13,587 nt of DNA from Bacteroidota bacterium (GTDB lineage: Bacteria; Bacteroidota; Bacteroidia; Bacteroidales; JAADJA01). The stretch spans positions 1-13,587 of the forward strand of contig JAJRTT010000233.1 in NCBI GenBank assembly GCA_024278155.1, in the 5' to 3' direction. The notes under the pieces are model-generated. The model had not been told where the DNA came from. It was given only the letters and a program-made list of their open reading frames with translations, and did not search any database. This document shows, piece after piece, positions 7,901-13,183 of the stretch. The first letter of the stretch is position 1. Each line of letters opens with the position of its first letter. The translations under genes and the position numbers were made by a program.

Positions 7901-8825
7901 CAAGGTGGAACCCCCCACTTGAGAAACCCGCAAAAACCTGGCACGACATCAGGCGTACGCCATCATATGATCCGGAACCACCGGCAACCCCCGATACACC
8001 CGTACCGTTATTGTTTACGGCCGCTACGGTACCGGCAACATGCGTTGCATGGTCGGCAGGCTCTATCGAGGCATCATTGTTCACAAAGTCCCAACCAATG
8101 CCCGGCCACATATTGCCCGATAAATCGGGATGGTCGTACTGTATCCCACCATCTTCAATGGCAACGATTACATTGGCATTGCCCTTTTCAATGTCCCATG
8201 CTTCGGGCAAATCGATATCCGCATCGGGTGTGCCGCCCTGTTGCCCGGTATTGTTGTAGTGCCACTGTTGGTTGAAATCGGGGTCGTTGGGTGTCCAGGC
8301 CATAGGGTTCTTGCCGTTGTTCGTGGTTTTTTCCTGAAAACCGAATGGCTCTGAAGCAATCAGTGTTTTTTTATATTCGGGCTCTGCCACCGAAACTTCC
8401 TCCAGTTTGCCATAAGCGGCCACCAGTTCCTTTATGTCGCTTTCTTCATCAAAGTACAAGGTGTACCAAAGATGGAATCCCCATGCACGGTGCCTTTCGC
8501 TAAATTCCGGTGAAAAAGCCCTGCTCTCGAACAGTTTGTCAAAATTTGTTGCACCATTTTTTTGGTTCAGCTTGTCAATGCCGGAAATGTTAAACCGGAC
8601 AAGCCCGTCCGTTCCCATTTTTACGGGGGCATTGTCCAATTGCTTCGTGAACGAAGCCTTGAGCTTGATTTTCAATATCCCTTTTTCATAGGCATCTGTG
8701 GGTATCGTTTGCAAGTTGATGGCCGGCCGTTCCCCTCTTTTCACGATATAATTGTTTTGGGCCGGGGCCAAGTTGAAAACGAGACTGAAAAGGCTAAGCC
8801 AAAATACGCTGTAATAGTTCTTCAT
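4923..8825 (-). CDS. Secreted subtilisin-like (S8) serine protease, multidomain
   Basis: A 1300-residue secreted protein. ATG 8825 begins a signal peptide (MKNYYSVFWLSLFSLVFNLA, cleavage likely after APA at residue 22). Residues ~23-190 look like an inhibitory propeptide. The S8 domain (~216-496) has Asp225 (AIEDGG), His259 (DHATHVAGT), oxyanion Asn365 (FAAAN) and Ser435 (EGTSMACPHASG), so it should be active. Then follow a PKD-like domain (~504-586), a GEVED domain (~588-735; WIDWNQDCDF, GEVEDYTINV), two PPC-like beta domains (~739-861 and 867-989), a second PKD (~991-1079), a C-terminal module, and dockerin-like calcium loops at ~1244-1255 (DADANGNVNPAD) and ~1272-1283 (DFDMDGQVGNPD). No typical T9SS C-terminal sorting domain is seen. 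Expected role: extracellular or surface proteolysis. An upstream in-frame ATG (8882) would bury the signal peptide. Confidence 0.93.
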   Translation of the reverse strand: MKNYYSVFWLSLFSLVFNLAPAQNNYIVKRGERPAINLQTIPTDAYEKGILKIKLKASFTKQLDNAPVKMGTDGLVRFNISGIDKLNQKNGATNFDKLFESRAFSPEFSERHRAWGFHLWYTLYFDEESDIKELVAAYGKLEEVSVAEPEYKKTLIASEPFGFQEKTTNNGKNPMAWTPNDPDFNQQWHYNNTGQQGGTPDADIDLPEAWDIEKGNANVIVAIEDGGIQYDHPDLSGNMWPGIGWDFVNNDASIEPADHATHVAGTVAAVNNNGTGVSGVAGGSGSYDGVRLMSCQVFAGFSSGGFHLAPVYAADNGACISQNSWTYSSPDTYDQSVLDAIDYFNANGGGAAMVNGGITIFAAANYASSNNYYPAYYSGTFAVAATTNQDIKAYYSNYGSWVDISAPGGETNVVEQKGIFSTLSGDSYGFMEGTSMACPHASGVAALIVSLGYGSLSPSDVANIISSTTDDIDGVNPGYIGQLGTGRLNAFQALQQTQAYLGLTADFEGTPTTIITGNTVVFNDLSFGPDPILNYSWSFPGGTPSSANTAGPHTISYNTSGIYDVSLTIGDGASTDTETKTKHITVFDCSNCPSYGNMNYQTSTRLVNFNTINNASLKPAAYNDYTSISTEVTKGLTYDLSLNINTDGAYSVFSKVWIDWNQDCDFLDAGEEYDLGSAYNGDNEPSSYSPLSISVPTGAVLGNTIMRVTTSFSGYAGPCETGFDGEVEDYTINVIAGLGDNCASAQDLSTLTSPFNGTTTDYINNFDICSMGSSPDRVFYVDVPSGTKINIWQSWNNFDSRHTMRYGGNCPGDIEIGCIDDNDLTPISWSNNTGSTERVWFIIAGFGSGSGDFTLEWSFDVATPSDDCSNAIAISEVSDLAFDTSEASVSGAQPSCGGDPPIDIWYAYTPSSSGIASFDLCGSSYDTRLTIWDACGGTELACNDDNGPVCSGIQSSIELSVTIGITYYVQIGGFGSNSGSGDLTIQVSDYPPVADFEADNTNPVVDEILSFTDLSTNSPDTWAWVFTPSTITYVGGTNANSQNPQVQFNAAGNYTVDLTVGNSAGNDTETKVDYINVQDPVINVDISFFLEGPFNGPLMNTGINAILPLSQPFNVSPWNYNGTESATSIPTDIVDWALIDIRDATSVELATAATSIGRQAAFLRNDGKVVGMDGNPILGFTTTLSNNLYVVVYQRNHISIISAFPLVPSGGIYNYDFSTGEGQAYGTGSQKNLGVGVYGMFAADADANGNVNPADKSIWAGQAGTNGYNTSDFDMDGQVGNPDKDESYVPNIGKASNVPQ

Positions 8826-8841
8826 GGTTGTTTGTTTTGCC
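8825..8841 (-). promoter_or_regulatory. A/C-rich translation leader of the protease, shared with the TlpA-like gene
   Basis: Read on the minus strand, GGCAAAACAAACAACCA runs into the protease ATG. The same leader, 16/17 identical, lies at 10709-10725 before the TlpA-like gene. There is no Shine-Dalgarno sequence. In both cases the leader directly follows an inverted repeat. It supports ATG 8825 and ATG 10707 as the true starts. Confidence 0.5.
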
Positions 8842-8854
8842 CCGAAATTTCGGG
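8841..8854. repeat. Perfect 14-bp palindrome just upstream of the protease start
   Basis: CCCGAAATTTCGGG is fully self-complementary and ends 15 bases upstream of the protease ATG. It could be a protein-binding site or an mRNA hairpin next to the start. Only the palindrome is seen; the function is unknown. Confidence 0.5.
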
Positions 8855-8916
8855 ATAGTTTTTGTTGATTTCGAAAATGCATGAACTGAAGGGCCGGATG
8901 TACGGAAAAAGAGCAT

Positions 8917-8947
8917 AAAGACCCGGTCTTATGAACCCCGGGCCTTT
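8917..8947 (-). promoter_or_regulatory. Stem-loop in the protease mRNA leader (proximal)
   Basis: In the minus-strand transcript, AAAGGCCCGG pairs with CCGGGTCTTT (10 bp including one G-U) around an 11-nt loop, about 90 nt before the ATG. Only the minus-strand RNA pairs fully, because the plus-strand copy has an A-C mismatch. A TCTTTTT tract lies about 5 bases beyond it, so a weak terminator or attenuator role is possible. Confidence 0.45.
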
Positions 8948-8949
8948 AA

Positions 8950-8985
8950 TACTTACTAACCTAAACCAAATAAACTTAATAAGTA
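8950..8985 (-). promoter_or_regulatory. Stem-loop in the protease mRNA leader (distal)
   Basis: Arms TACTTACTAA and TTAATAAGTA (plus-strand notation) pair at 9 of 10 positions around a 16-nt loop. It is next to the stem-loop at 8917-8947, making a compact two-hairpin leader downstream of the predicted start site near 9030. Confidence 0.4.
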
Positions 8986-9036
8986 ATCCTGGGACTTGAC
9001 CCTGTTAAGGGAAAGCCCCCACTATTCAATTCGACA

Positions 9037-9068
9037 CAAAAGTATGTGGTGCAGATAGGCCGGGCAAA
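9037..9068 (-). promoter_or_regulatory. Promoter of the S8 protease gene
   Basis: On the minus strand TTTG (plus 9065-9068) is followed after exactly 20 bases by TACTTTTG (plus 9037-9044), a full match to the Bacteroidota TTTG-N19/20-TAnnTTTG promoter. Transcription should start near 9030, giving a leader of about 205 nt. The same layout, including the activator box 3 bases upstream, recurs at 13184-13240. Confidence 0.68.
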
Positions 9069-9071
9069 TAT

Positions 9072-9093
9072 TTGGGTTAACAATAGGTTAACA
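9072..9093 (-). promoter_or_regulatory. Tandem TTAACA box, protease promoter, proximal
   Basis: Two TTAACA half-sites on the plus strand (9077-9082 and 9088-9093) lie 11 bases apart, start to start, separated by ATAGG. The box ends 3 bases upstream of the -33 TTTG. An 11-base direct-repeat period is typical of OmpR/PhoB-family response regulators. The half-site and spacing also match the published Bacillus subtilis PhoP box format. The regulator is an inference. Confidence 0.6.
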
Positions 9094-9105
9094 TATATGG
9101 TTGAA

Positions 9106-9127
9106 TTGGGATAACAAAAGGTTAACA
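9106..9127 (-). promoter_or_regulatory. Tandem TTAACA box, protease promoter, distal
   Basis: A second 22-base copy, 20/22 identical to the one at 9072-9093 and 34 bases further upstream. Half-sites are ATAACA (9111-9116) and TTAACA (9122-9127), separated by AAAGG. 34 bases is about three helical turns, so both boxes would lie on nearly the same DNA face. Confidence 0.6.
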
Positions 9128-9342
9128 AGTATTTAAATCGGATCAATGAACCAACCGGCTATTTTGTTCGATAAGCATCCTAATTGACGATTGTTATCGT
9201 CAGTATTTGTTTGGTTTTAGAAGAACCATCCAGATACGTGTCATTTGCCCCAAGTACGACATCCCGTTTTTCTTAATTTGACTTGCAAATGTGATTTTCT
9301 TTTGTATGGCCTACGGACTGAACCGGGGATGGCTCGACGTTT
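9128..9342. other. Non-coding stretch downstream of the TlpA-like gene
   Basis: No gene is supported here. The only structure seen is a hairpin at 9185-9202 (TGACGA and TCGTCA, 6-nt loop) about 140 bases beyond the TlpA-like stop. It lacks a U-tract, so it is at best a weak terminator. Confidence 0.4.
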
Positions 9343-10707
9343 TTAGGGAACCAGCTTTTTCAGTTCGGCCAAATTGTTTGCTTTTCCCAGGATTTCCGAT
9401 TTTTCGTCGATCACATAAAAAGTGGGCGTGGCATATATGGCATAGTCCCGGGCCTCGGGGCTTTCCCATCCTTCCGCAGCCCTTATGTGCATCCATTCCC
9501 CATAGTTTTTTTTTGCGTCTCCCCATGCCTGTTCATCTTCGTCGAGGCCGATCGCGATTACCTGTACCCCTTTTTTGCCATCGAGGTAACTCTCGGCCTT
9601 TGGGAGCATTTCTTCGCAATGGGGGCACCAGCTCGCCCAAAAAACCAGGACTACTTCTTGCCCTTCATAAGCCCATAGTGATGATAAGGGCCTTGCTTCG
9701 GTTCCAGGGGCTTCAAAAGTGATATCCGGTGCGGGCATGCCGTCTGCCAGTCTTTTATAGGCCATTAAGCGTTCCTGCAGAAGTGCATTGTCGCCGCTCC
9801 GGCATTGGGCGGCAATCCAGTTTTCGTCCAGGTGTTGCGCCACAATGTCCATGGATTGATGGTGGTACTTGTCCCACAAGGCCTGTGTTGTTTGGTCAAG
9901 GATGTTTTCGTTGGCAGTAAGCAAGGTGAGGTATTTGTCGAGGGCAGATATAAGCTTCTCGTTATCGTACGTCCCATCGCCCATAGAAGCCGATGTTTCG
10001 ATAAGGCGAAGGTATTCTTCCAATTTCGATTTATAAAGCGGGCTGTGCAAAACAAGTGGATCCAATGGCTCATAAACTTCAAAGAAATGTCCGGGCGTTT
10101 CTTCCGCCATTTCCCCTTGGGCCGTTCCGGGTCGCGGGAAATAGAGCGCGGCGTTTTTCACGTAGCTGCCAAATGCATCCTTTGTATGCCCCTTCATTAA
10201 ACCGGAGGTGTAAGCGGTATAGCTTGTTTTCTGCAAGTCCAGTGCGTCCCGTACTTTCGTATGGAAACCGCTTACTGTGTCGAGCAATACCGTATATAGG
10301 CCTGTCAATACTTTCATCCTCTGCCCTATGGAATCCCGATAACGTTTAAAGGCTCCGTATTCTTTGTTCAGGCCCGGTTTTTGCCAAATGTCCTCAATCC
10401 CCTGCCCTTCGGCTTTCAGGCTCAATGCCAGGTCGGTTCCGCTGTACAACAGCTTGCGTTCGAATACCTTTTCTCCGCCCTTGAAAATGCCCAGGCCAAG
10501 GACTGCCATTTCGAGGGAGTCGGGCAGCGTGCAATGCAAAATAGGTCCCCTGTCTTTGCACAAGGGGTAAGCCCCGATTCCGTAATTGACGTTCAACAGC
10601 ATTTCGATACCTTCTCCCCACTCCCCTTGCAGCCTAATTTTCACCTGCTGCCCGGATATGTTGACTGAAAGCAATAAGAAAACGATAATGTAGGTGTTTT
10701 TTTTCAT
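9343..10707 (-). CDS. TlpA-like thioredoxin-family protein, exported
   Basis: A 454-residue exported protein. ATG 10707 starts a signal peptide (MKKNTYIIVFLLLSVNISGQ). Residues ~20-100 look like the beta-rich N-terminal domain (DUF4369-like) often found in Bacteroidota TlpA proteins, and ~105-320 form a helical middle. The C-terminal thioredoxin domain (~324-454) has Cys361 and Cys364 in FWASWCPHCEEMLPKAE and the cis-proline loop at Pro428 (YATPTFYVID), so it should be redox active, probably as a periplasmic thiol:disulfide reductase. An in-frame ATG at 10794 overlaps the upstream stop as ATGA, but the 29 added residues are Arg/Pro-rich, would bury the signal peptide, and are encoded in a strong intergenic hairpin. 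It lies downstream of a lipoprotein with a similar layout, almost certainly in one operon. The stop is TAA. Confidence 0.88.
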   Translation of the reverse strand: MKKNTYIIVFLLLSVNISGQQVKIRLQGEWGEGIEMLLNVNYGIGAYPLCKDRGPILHCTLPDSLEMAVLGLGIFKGGEKVFERKLLYSGTDLALSLKAEGQGIEDIWQKPGLNKEYGAFKRYRDSIGQRMKVLTGLYTVLLDTVSGFHTKVRDALDLQKTSYTAYTSGLMKGHTKDAFGSYVKNAALYFPRPGTAQGEMAEETPGHFFEVYEPLDPLVLHSPLYKSKLEEYLRLIETSASMGDGTYDNEKLISALDKYLTLLTANENILDQTTQALWDKYHHQSMDIVAQHLDENWIAAQCRSGDNALLQERLMAYKRLADGMPAPDITFEAPGTEARPLSSLWAYEGQEVVLVFWASWCPHCEEMLPKAESYLDGKKGVQVIAIGLDEDEQAWGDAKKNYGEWMHIRAAEGWESPEARDYAIYATPTFYVIDEKSEILGKANNLAELKKLVP

Positions 10708-10708
10708 C

Positions 10709-10725
10709 TGGTTATTTGTTTTGCC
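10709..10725 (-). promoter_or_regulatory. A/C-rich translation leader of the TlpA-like gene
   Basis: On the minus strand GGCAAAACAAATAACCA lies 1 base from the ATG at 10707. It differs at one of 17 positions from the protease leader at 8825-8841. It supports the internal start at 10707 and suggests the two genes share a translation-initiation context. Confidence 0.5.
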
Positions 10726-10726
10726 A

Positions 10727-10782
10727 CCGGGGCACGGTGGCCCGATATGTGGGTTTTCCCATCTGGCCCATCGTGCCCCCGG
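10727..10782 (-). promoter_or_regulatory. Large intercistronic stem-loop between lipoprotein and TlpA-like genes
   Basis: On the minus strand, CCGGGG pairs with CCCCGG, followed by CACG with CGTG and further G-C pairs with one bulge and a few mismatches. An inner TGGG-AAAA-CCCA hairpin caps it. The whole element fills the 83-base gap between the lipoprotein stop (10791) and the TlpA-like start (10707). No U-tract follows, so RNA processing, stability or translational control is more likely than termination. Confidence 0.6.
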
Positions 10783-10790
10783 TCGGGTTG

Positions 10791-12134
10791 TCATTTTTGT
10801 CCGTAATCGCCCTGTGGCTTGCCCTGGAACACTTTCAGGTCCCCACTCTCCTTGATCACTTTATTGGATTCGTCAAGCATTATGAAATACGGGTATTTGT
10901 GCCGGGCCAATACATCTTCGGGGATCCAATCCGTGTTTTCGGCGAAATATAAATCCTTGGAACAAAGCCTGTCAAGTGCATACATCCCGGGGCCGGCTTT
11001 TGTTTTGGGGACAATTATGATGGGCGTGGTTTTTAGTTCATACGCTTTTGCCAACTGTATTGCCAGCACTTTGGAAAATACACAAGCATCGTCAACCAGT
11101 ACGATTATTTTTTCGGGGTACAGCATTTGTGTGCTTGTTTTGGCAAGCCCATCGCCTTTAAGGATATCGAAAGACCCGGGAAAGGATATCCGCCCTTGCG
11201 CATCACCTCCGCAAACCGCAATTTCGGTGTTGGCCGATATTATTTCCATTGCATTGCTTAGCATTGCCCTGTCGTAGTAGGCTTTTACACATTGCGCCAG
11301 GCTCACGGGCGCCGGCACATAGGGTTCCAGGGCATCTGTCCACATCTGCGTTTGCTCCAGCATTTCTTTACGGAACAAATCTTGTGACTTGCCGATATCC
11401 ATTTTCTTGTTGCCTGTTTTTTCTATGATGTTGTAATAATTGATATATTCGAGCATCATGAACGATTGCCGTATCAAGGCCGAAAGCTGTTCGCTGTTTT
11501 CTATGTACGGATAGTTTCTTGAAGCAAAGCCGGTAAACTCTTTTTGCACCTGGTGCAGCTCCCCAAGGGTTTTTATCCCGTAGCTTTTCGCCTCTATTTG
11601 TTTTTCCCGCAATATGGCGCTCGCCACAGGGAATTCTTTGTTGGGCAGCCTGGCCGACATGGCCTCCTTTTGGTGTTCCACCGAATCTATCTGTGCAACG
11701 ATGGCAGGGTAAAACGGGTCTTTTTCGCCCAGTCTGGCCTTGGAATCATTGTACAGGCGCAACCTCGAATTCAGTATATTGTAGTTCGCATAATAATCGT
11801 AAAAAAACCGGTTCTCTTCGCTTTCCTTTATAACTGGCGAAACCCCGGGCCTTTCAAAATCCATGCGTATGTCCCCCTTTCCGAATATCAAGGGATAGGG
11901 GAAGGTGTTGTTGATGGTGAGCAGGGCAAAGCCCCGGTAACTGACCGGGATTTCCAATATTTTGCCGGCGCTTACCGTGCCCGTGAGCAATGTGTCGGAC
12001 TGGAAACCGCCATAGGTGACGATGCTGTACCCCATGTCCTGCTTGCTGCTTATCTTTAACGTCAGGGGCCCCGGTGCACAGGACAACAAAAAAAGAAGGG
12101 GGGATAGCGTTAAAATGAAAAATGTTTGTTTCAT
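10791..12134 (-). CDS. Lipoprotein with a degenerate (CxxS) thioredoxin-like C-terminal domain
   Basis: A 447-residue predicted lipoprotein. ATG 12134 begins a signal peptide ending in the lipobox LLSC, with Cys19 as the lipidation site. Residues ~23-95 are a beta-rich domain like the DUF4369-type N-terminus of Bacteroidota TlpA proteins (LLTGTVSAGKILEIPV, FGKGDIRMDF). Residues ~105-300 are helical and charged. Residues ~340-430 have a thioredoxin-like pattern: strand EKIIVLVDDA, then CVFS (351-354) at the active-site position followed by a helix, and Pro415 in KYPYFIMLDE at the cis-proline position. The second active-site Cys is Ser, so it would be monothiol or non-redox. Overall layout mirrors the adjacent TlpA-like protein. 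No exact family is recognised. The stop is TGA. Membrane-anchored, outer or inner leaflet not determinable. Confidence 0.78.
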   Translation of the reverse strand: MKQTFFILTLSPLLFLLSCAPGPLTLKISSKQDMGYSIVTYGGFQSDTLLTGTVSAGKILEIPVSYRGFALLTINNTFPYPLIFGKGDIRMDFERPGVSPVIKESEENRFFYDYYANYNILNSRLRLYNDSKARLGEKDPFYPAIVAQIDSVEHQKEAMSARLPNKEFPVASAILREKQIEAKSYGIKTLGELHQVQKEFTGFASRNYPYIENSEQLSALIRQSFMMLEYINYYNIIEKTGNKKMDIGKSQDLFRKEMLEQTQMWTDALEPYVPAPVSLAQCVKAYYDRAMLSNAMEIISANTEIAVCGGDAQGRISFPGSFDILKGDGLAKTSTQMLYPEKIIVLVDDACVFSKVLAIQLAKAYELKTTPIIIVPKTKAGPGMYALDRLCSKDLYFAENTDWIPEDVLARHKYPYFIMLDESNKVIKESGDLKVFQGKPQGDYGQK

Positions 12135-12483
12135 GGTCGTAAATATTTTGGTAAAAATCATTTATAAAGTTCGGGCGGGCAAGGTGAAGCGCGTTTCTTT
12201 TGCGCCTGTTCCCCTTCTTTAAGGCTTTGTGCCTCCCTTTCCTTTTTGTCTTCTTGTGTTTCCCGATCGGTGGCCTTTTCTTTTTCCCCGGGCCAATGGT
12301 AAATGAGCTGCCCAGATGGCTGTACGAACGGTGGCCGACCTCCCCCTTGCCCCGTAAACCGGGCTTTTGGACAGCGTGCCCGCTTGTAGCCGTTGTCCGT
12401 GAACCTGTACGGGCAGGGTATGCAAGCTGTCCCATAACGAAAAAGAAAACCATGGCAATTAAAGTATATGTCTTTTTTCTCAT
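11854..12483 (-). CDS. Possible small secreted basic protein, 3' end unclear
   Basis: ATG 12483, 37 bases after the KTSC stop, opens with a convincing signal peptide (MRKKTYTLIAMVFFFVMGQL then AYPA). The next ~80 residues are Gly/Ser/Arg/Lys-rich and become strongly basic (GKHKKTKRKGRHKALKKG). The frame has no stop until 11854, so it runs 281 bases into the lipoprotein gene in another frame, where the translation has no coding character. Stops exist in the other two frames near 12164, so a single-base indel would end the protein at about 105 residues. Either a frameshift (real or sequencing) extends it, or the signal-like N-terminus is coincidental. No family is recognised. It fills a 386-base gap that otherwise has no gene. 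Confidence 0.35.
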   Translation of the reverse strand: MRKKTYTLIAMVFFFVMGQLAYPARTGSRTTATSGHAVQKPGLRGKGEVGHRSYSHLGSSFTIGPGKKKRPPIGKHKKTKRKGRHKALKKGNRRKRNALHLARPNFINDFYQNIYDHETNIFHFNAIPPSFFVVLCTGAPDVKDKQQAGHGVQHRHLWRFPVRHIAHGHGKRRQNIGNPGQLPGLCPAHHQQHLPLSLDIRKGGHTHGF

Positions 12484-12520
12484 CTCAATGTTTCTATATC
12501 ATCGGTGTTGGCGGTTTTTT

Positions 12521-12745
12521 TCAACCAATATCGTAGGCCTTGAACAAACGCCGGAACTTTTTCCGGATGTTCTTTTGGTAATAGCCCCCCGGGTCCTTGC
12601 CCTCCAACAACCCCTTGAATATTTTTAGCGGCACGTCGAAATACCGGTATATCGTACCATCACAGGTAAGGATATCCAATACTTCGGTGGGCCCGTTGTA
12701 GTCATAGCCTTTTATAATTGCAGGTGTTGATTCGATTGTGTCCAT
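12521..12745 (-). CDS. KTSC domain-containing small protein
   Basis: A 74-residue protein matching the KTSC domain almost end to end: LTCDGTIYRYFDVPLKIFKG, then GLLEGKDPGGYYQKNIRKKF. The family's typical pattern is a Y-x-Y-F-x-V-P strand, a short helix with LL, then G-x-Y(F)-N/K-x-x-I-R. The biochemical role of KTSC proteins is not established; some are linked to lysyl-tRNA synthetase-associated or phage contexts, hence the name. ATG 12745 was chosen because upstream residues are low-complexity and fall within a terminator hairpin. It has no signal peptide, so it should be cytoplasmic. A terminator-like hairpin ends about 13 bases upstream of the ATG. The stop is TGA. Confidence 0.82.
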   Translation of the reverse strand: MDTIESTPAIIKGYDYNGPTEVLDILTCDGTIYRYFDVPLKIFKGLLEGKDPGGYYQKNIRKKFRRLFKAYDIG

Positions 12746-12757
12746 GGCATTTTGTTT

Positions 12758-12805
12758 AAAAAAAAGGGGGTCATCCGGTCTCTCATGTATAACCGGTGAC
12801 CCCCC
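12758..12805 (-). terminator. Strong rho-independent terminator just upstream of the KTSC gene
   Basis: On the minus strand, GGGGTCACCGG pairs with CCGG[A]TGACCCCC (one bulged base) around a loop of about 11 nt, followed directly by eight T residues (plus 12758-12765 all A). It ends only ~13 bases before the KTSC ATG. It could end the transcript of the upstream small membrane protein gene, or act as an attenuator in the KTSC leader. Confidence 0.75.
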
Positions 12806-12958
12806 GGTTGCTAATTTAAAAAAATTAAAAGAACGCTTTCTTTTTGTGTGCCACACTGCCACTATAAAGGCTCGCACCCTTTATCGCCATCGTGGCCGGC
12901 CGCTGCCAAAGTTCTTGTGATGGGCAGCTTTGTTGCTTTTTCAGGTCTAATACAGGTA
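12806..12958. other. Non-coding gap with inverted repeats upstream of the KTSC terminator
   Basis: No gene is seen. It holds a perfect 7-bp inverted repeat (ATAAAGG at 12864-12870, CCTTTAT at 12878-12884) and a GTGTG-CC-ACAC repeat near 12847-12856. No TAnnTTTG promoter in the minus orientation was found, so the KTSC gene has no obvious promoter of its own. Confidence 0.4.
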
Positions 12959-13159
12959 TTATAAATGATTGTCCCTTGTTTTGTGTTTATATACCGTGAA
13001 TACTGTGATCAATACCAAAAACACGAACAGCACCACCAGGATGGCGGTATCCGACCCTCCGCCCGGTGACCCGCCATCCATAGGGTGGGGGACCTGTGCA
13101 GGAAGACGCCCAAAAAAAACAAATAGTGTGCACATTACCGTTATTGCCTTTGCCTTCAT
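12959..13159 (-). CDS. Small membrane protein with signal peptide and PGGG linker
   Basis: A 66-residue protein. Residues 1-21 form a signal peptide (MKAKAITVMCTLFVFFGRLPA), then comes a short Pro/Gly-rich linker (PHPMDGGSPGGGSDTA), a transmembrane helix at about 38-56 (ILVVLFVFLVLITVFTVY) and a basic tail (KHKTRDNHL). Bacteroidota genomes contain many such small proteins with a Pro/Gly-rich linker before a C-terminal membrane helix; they are often annotated loosely and their function is unknown. With the signal peptide cleaved, the linker would face the periplasm and the basic tail the cytoplasm. Its start is supported by an excellent promoter 25 bases upstream carrying the same activator box as the protease. 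The stop is TAA. Confidence 0.72.
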   Translation of the reverse strand: MKAKAITVMCTLFVFFGRLPAQVPHPMDGGSPGGGSDTAILVVLFVFLVLITVFTVYKHKTRDNHL

Positions 13160-13183
13160 TTTCTAATTGTTTCGTTTTAAGGG

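Noticed and set aside
4928..8858. Many plus-strand open frames inside the protease gene (e.g. 4928-5287, 7829-8275, 8562-8858)
   Set aside because: They are antisense shadows of the long protease frame, which has a signal peptide, a catalytic triad and recognisable domains.
9291..9722. 143-residue plus-strand frame at the 3' end of the TlpA-like gene
   Set aside because: It is antisense to the CPHC thioredoxin domain; its Arg/Pro-rich composition is that of a shadow frame.
10708..10794. N-terminal extension of the TlpA-like protein from ATG 10794
   Set aside because: The ATGA overlap is attractive, but the extension is Arg/Pro/Gly-rich, is encoded in a strong hairpin and would place 29 residues before a normal signal peptide.
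12200..12628. 142-residue plus-strand frame with hydrophobic stretches
   Set aside because: It overlaps the KTSC gene and the basic secreted ORF on the other strand; the hydrophobic runs are the complement of lysine-rich codons.
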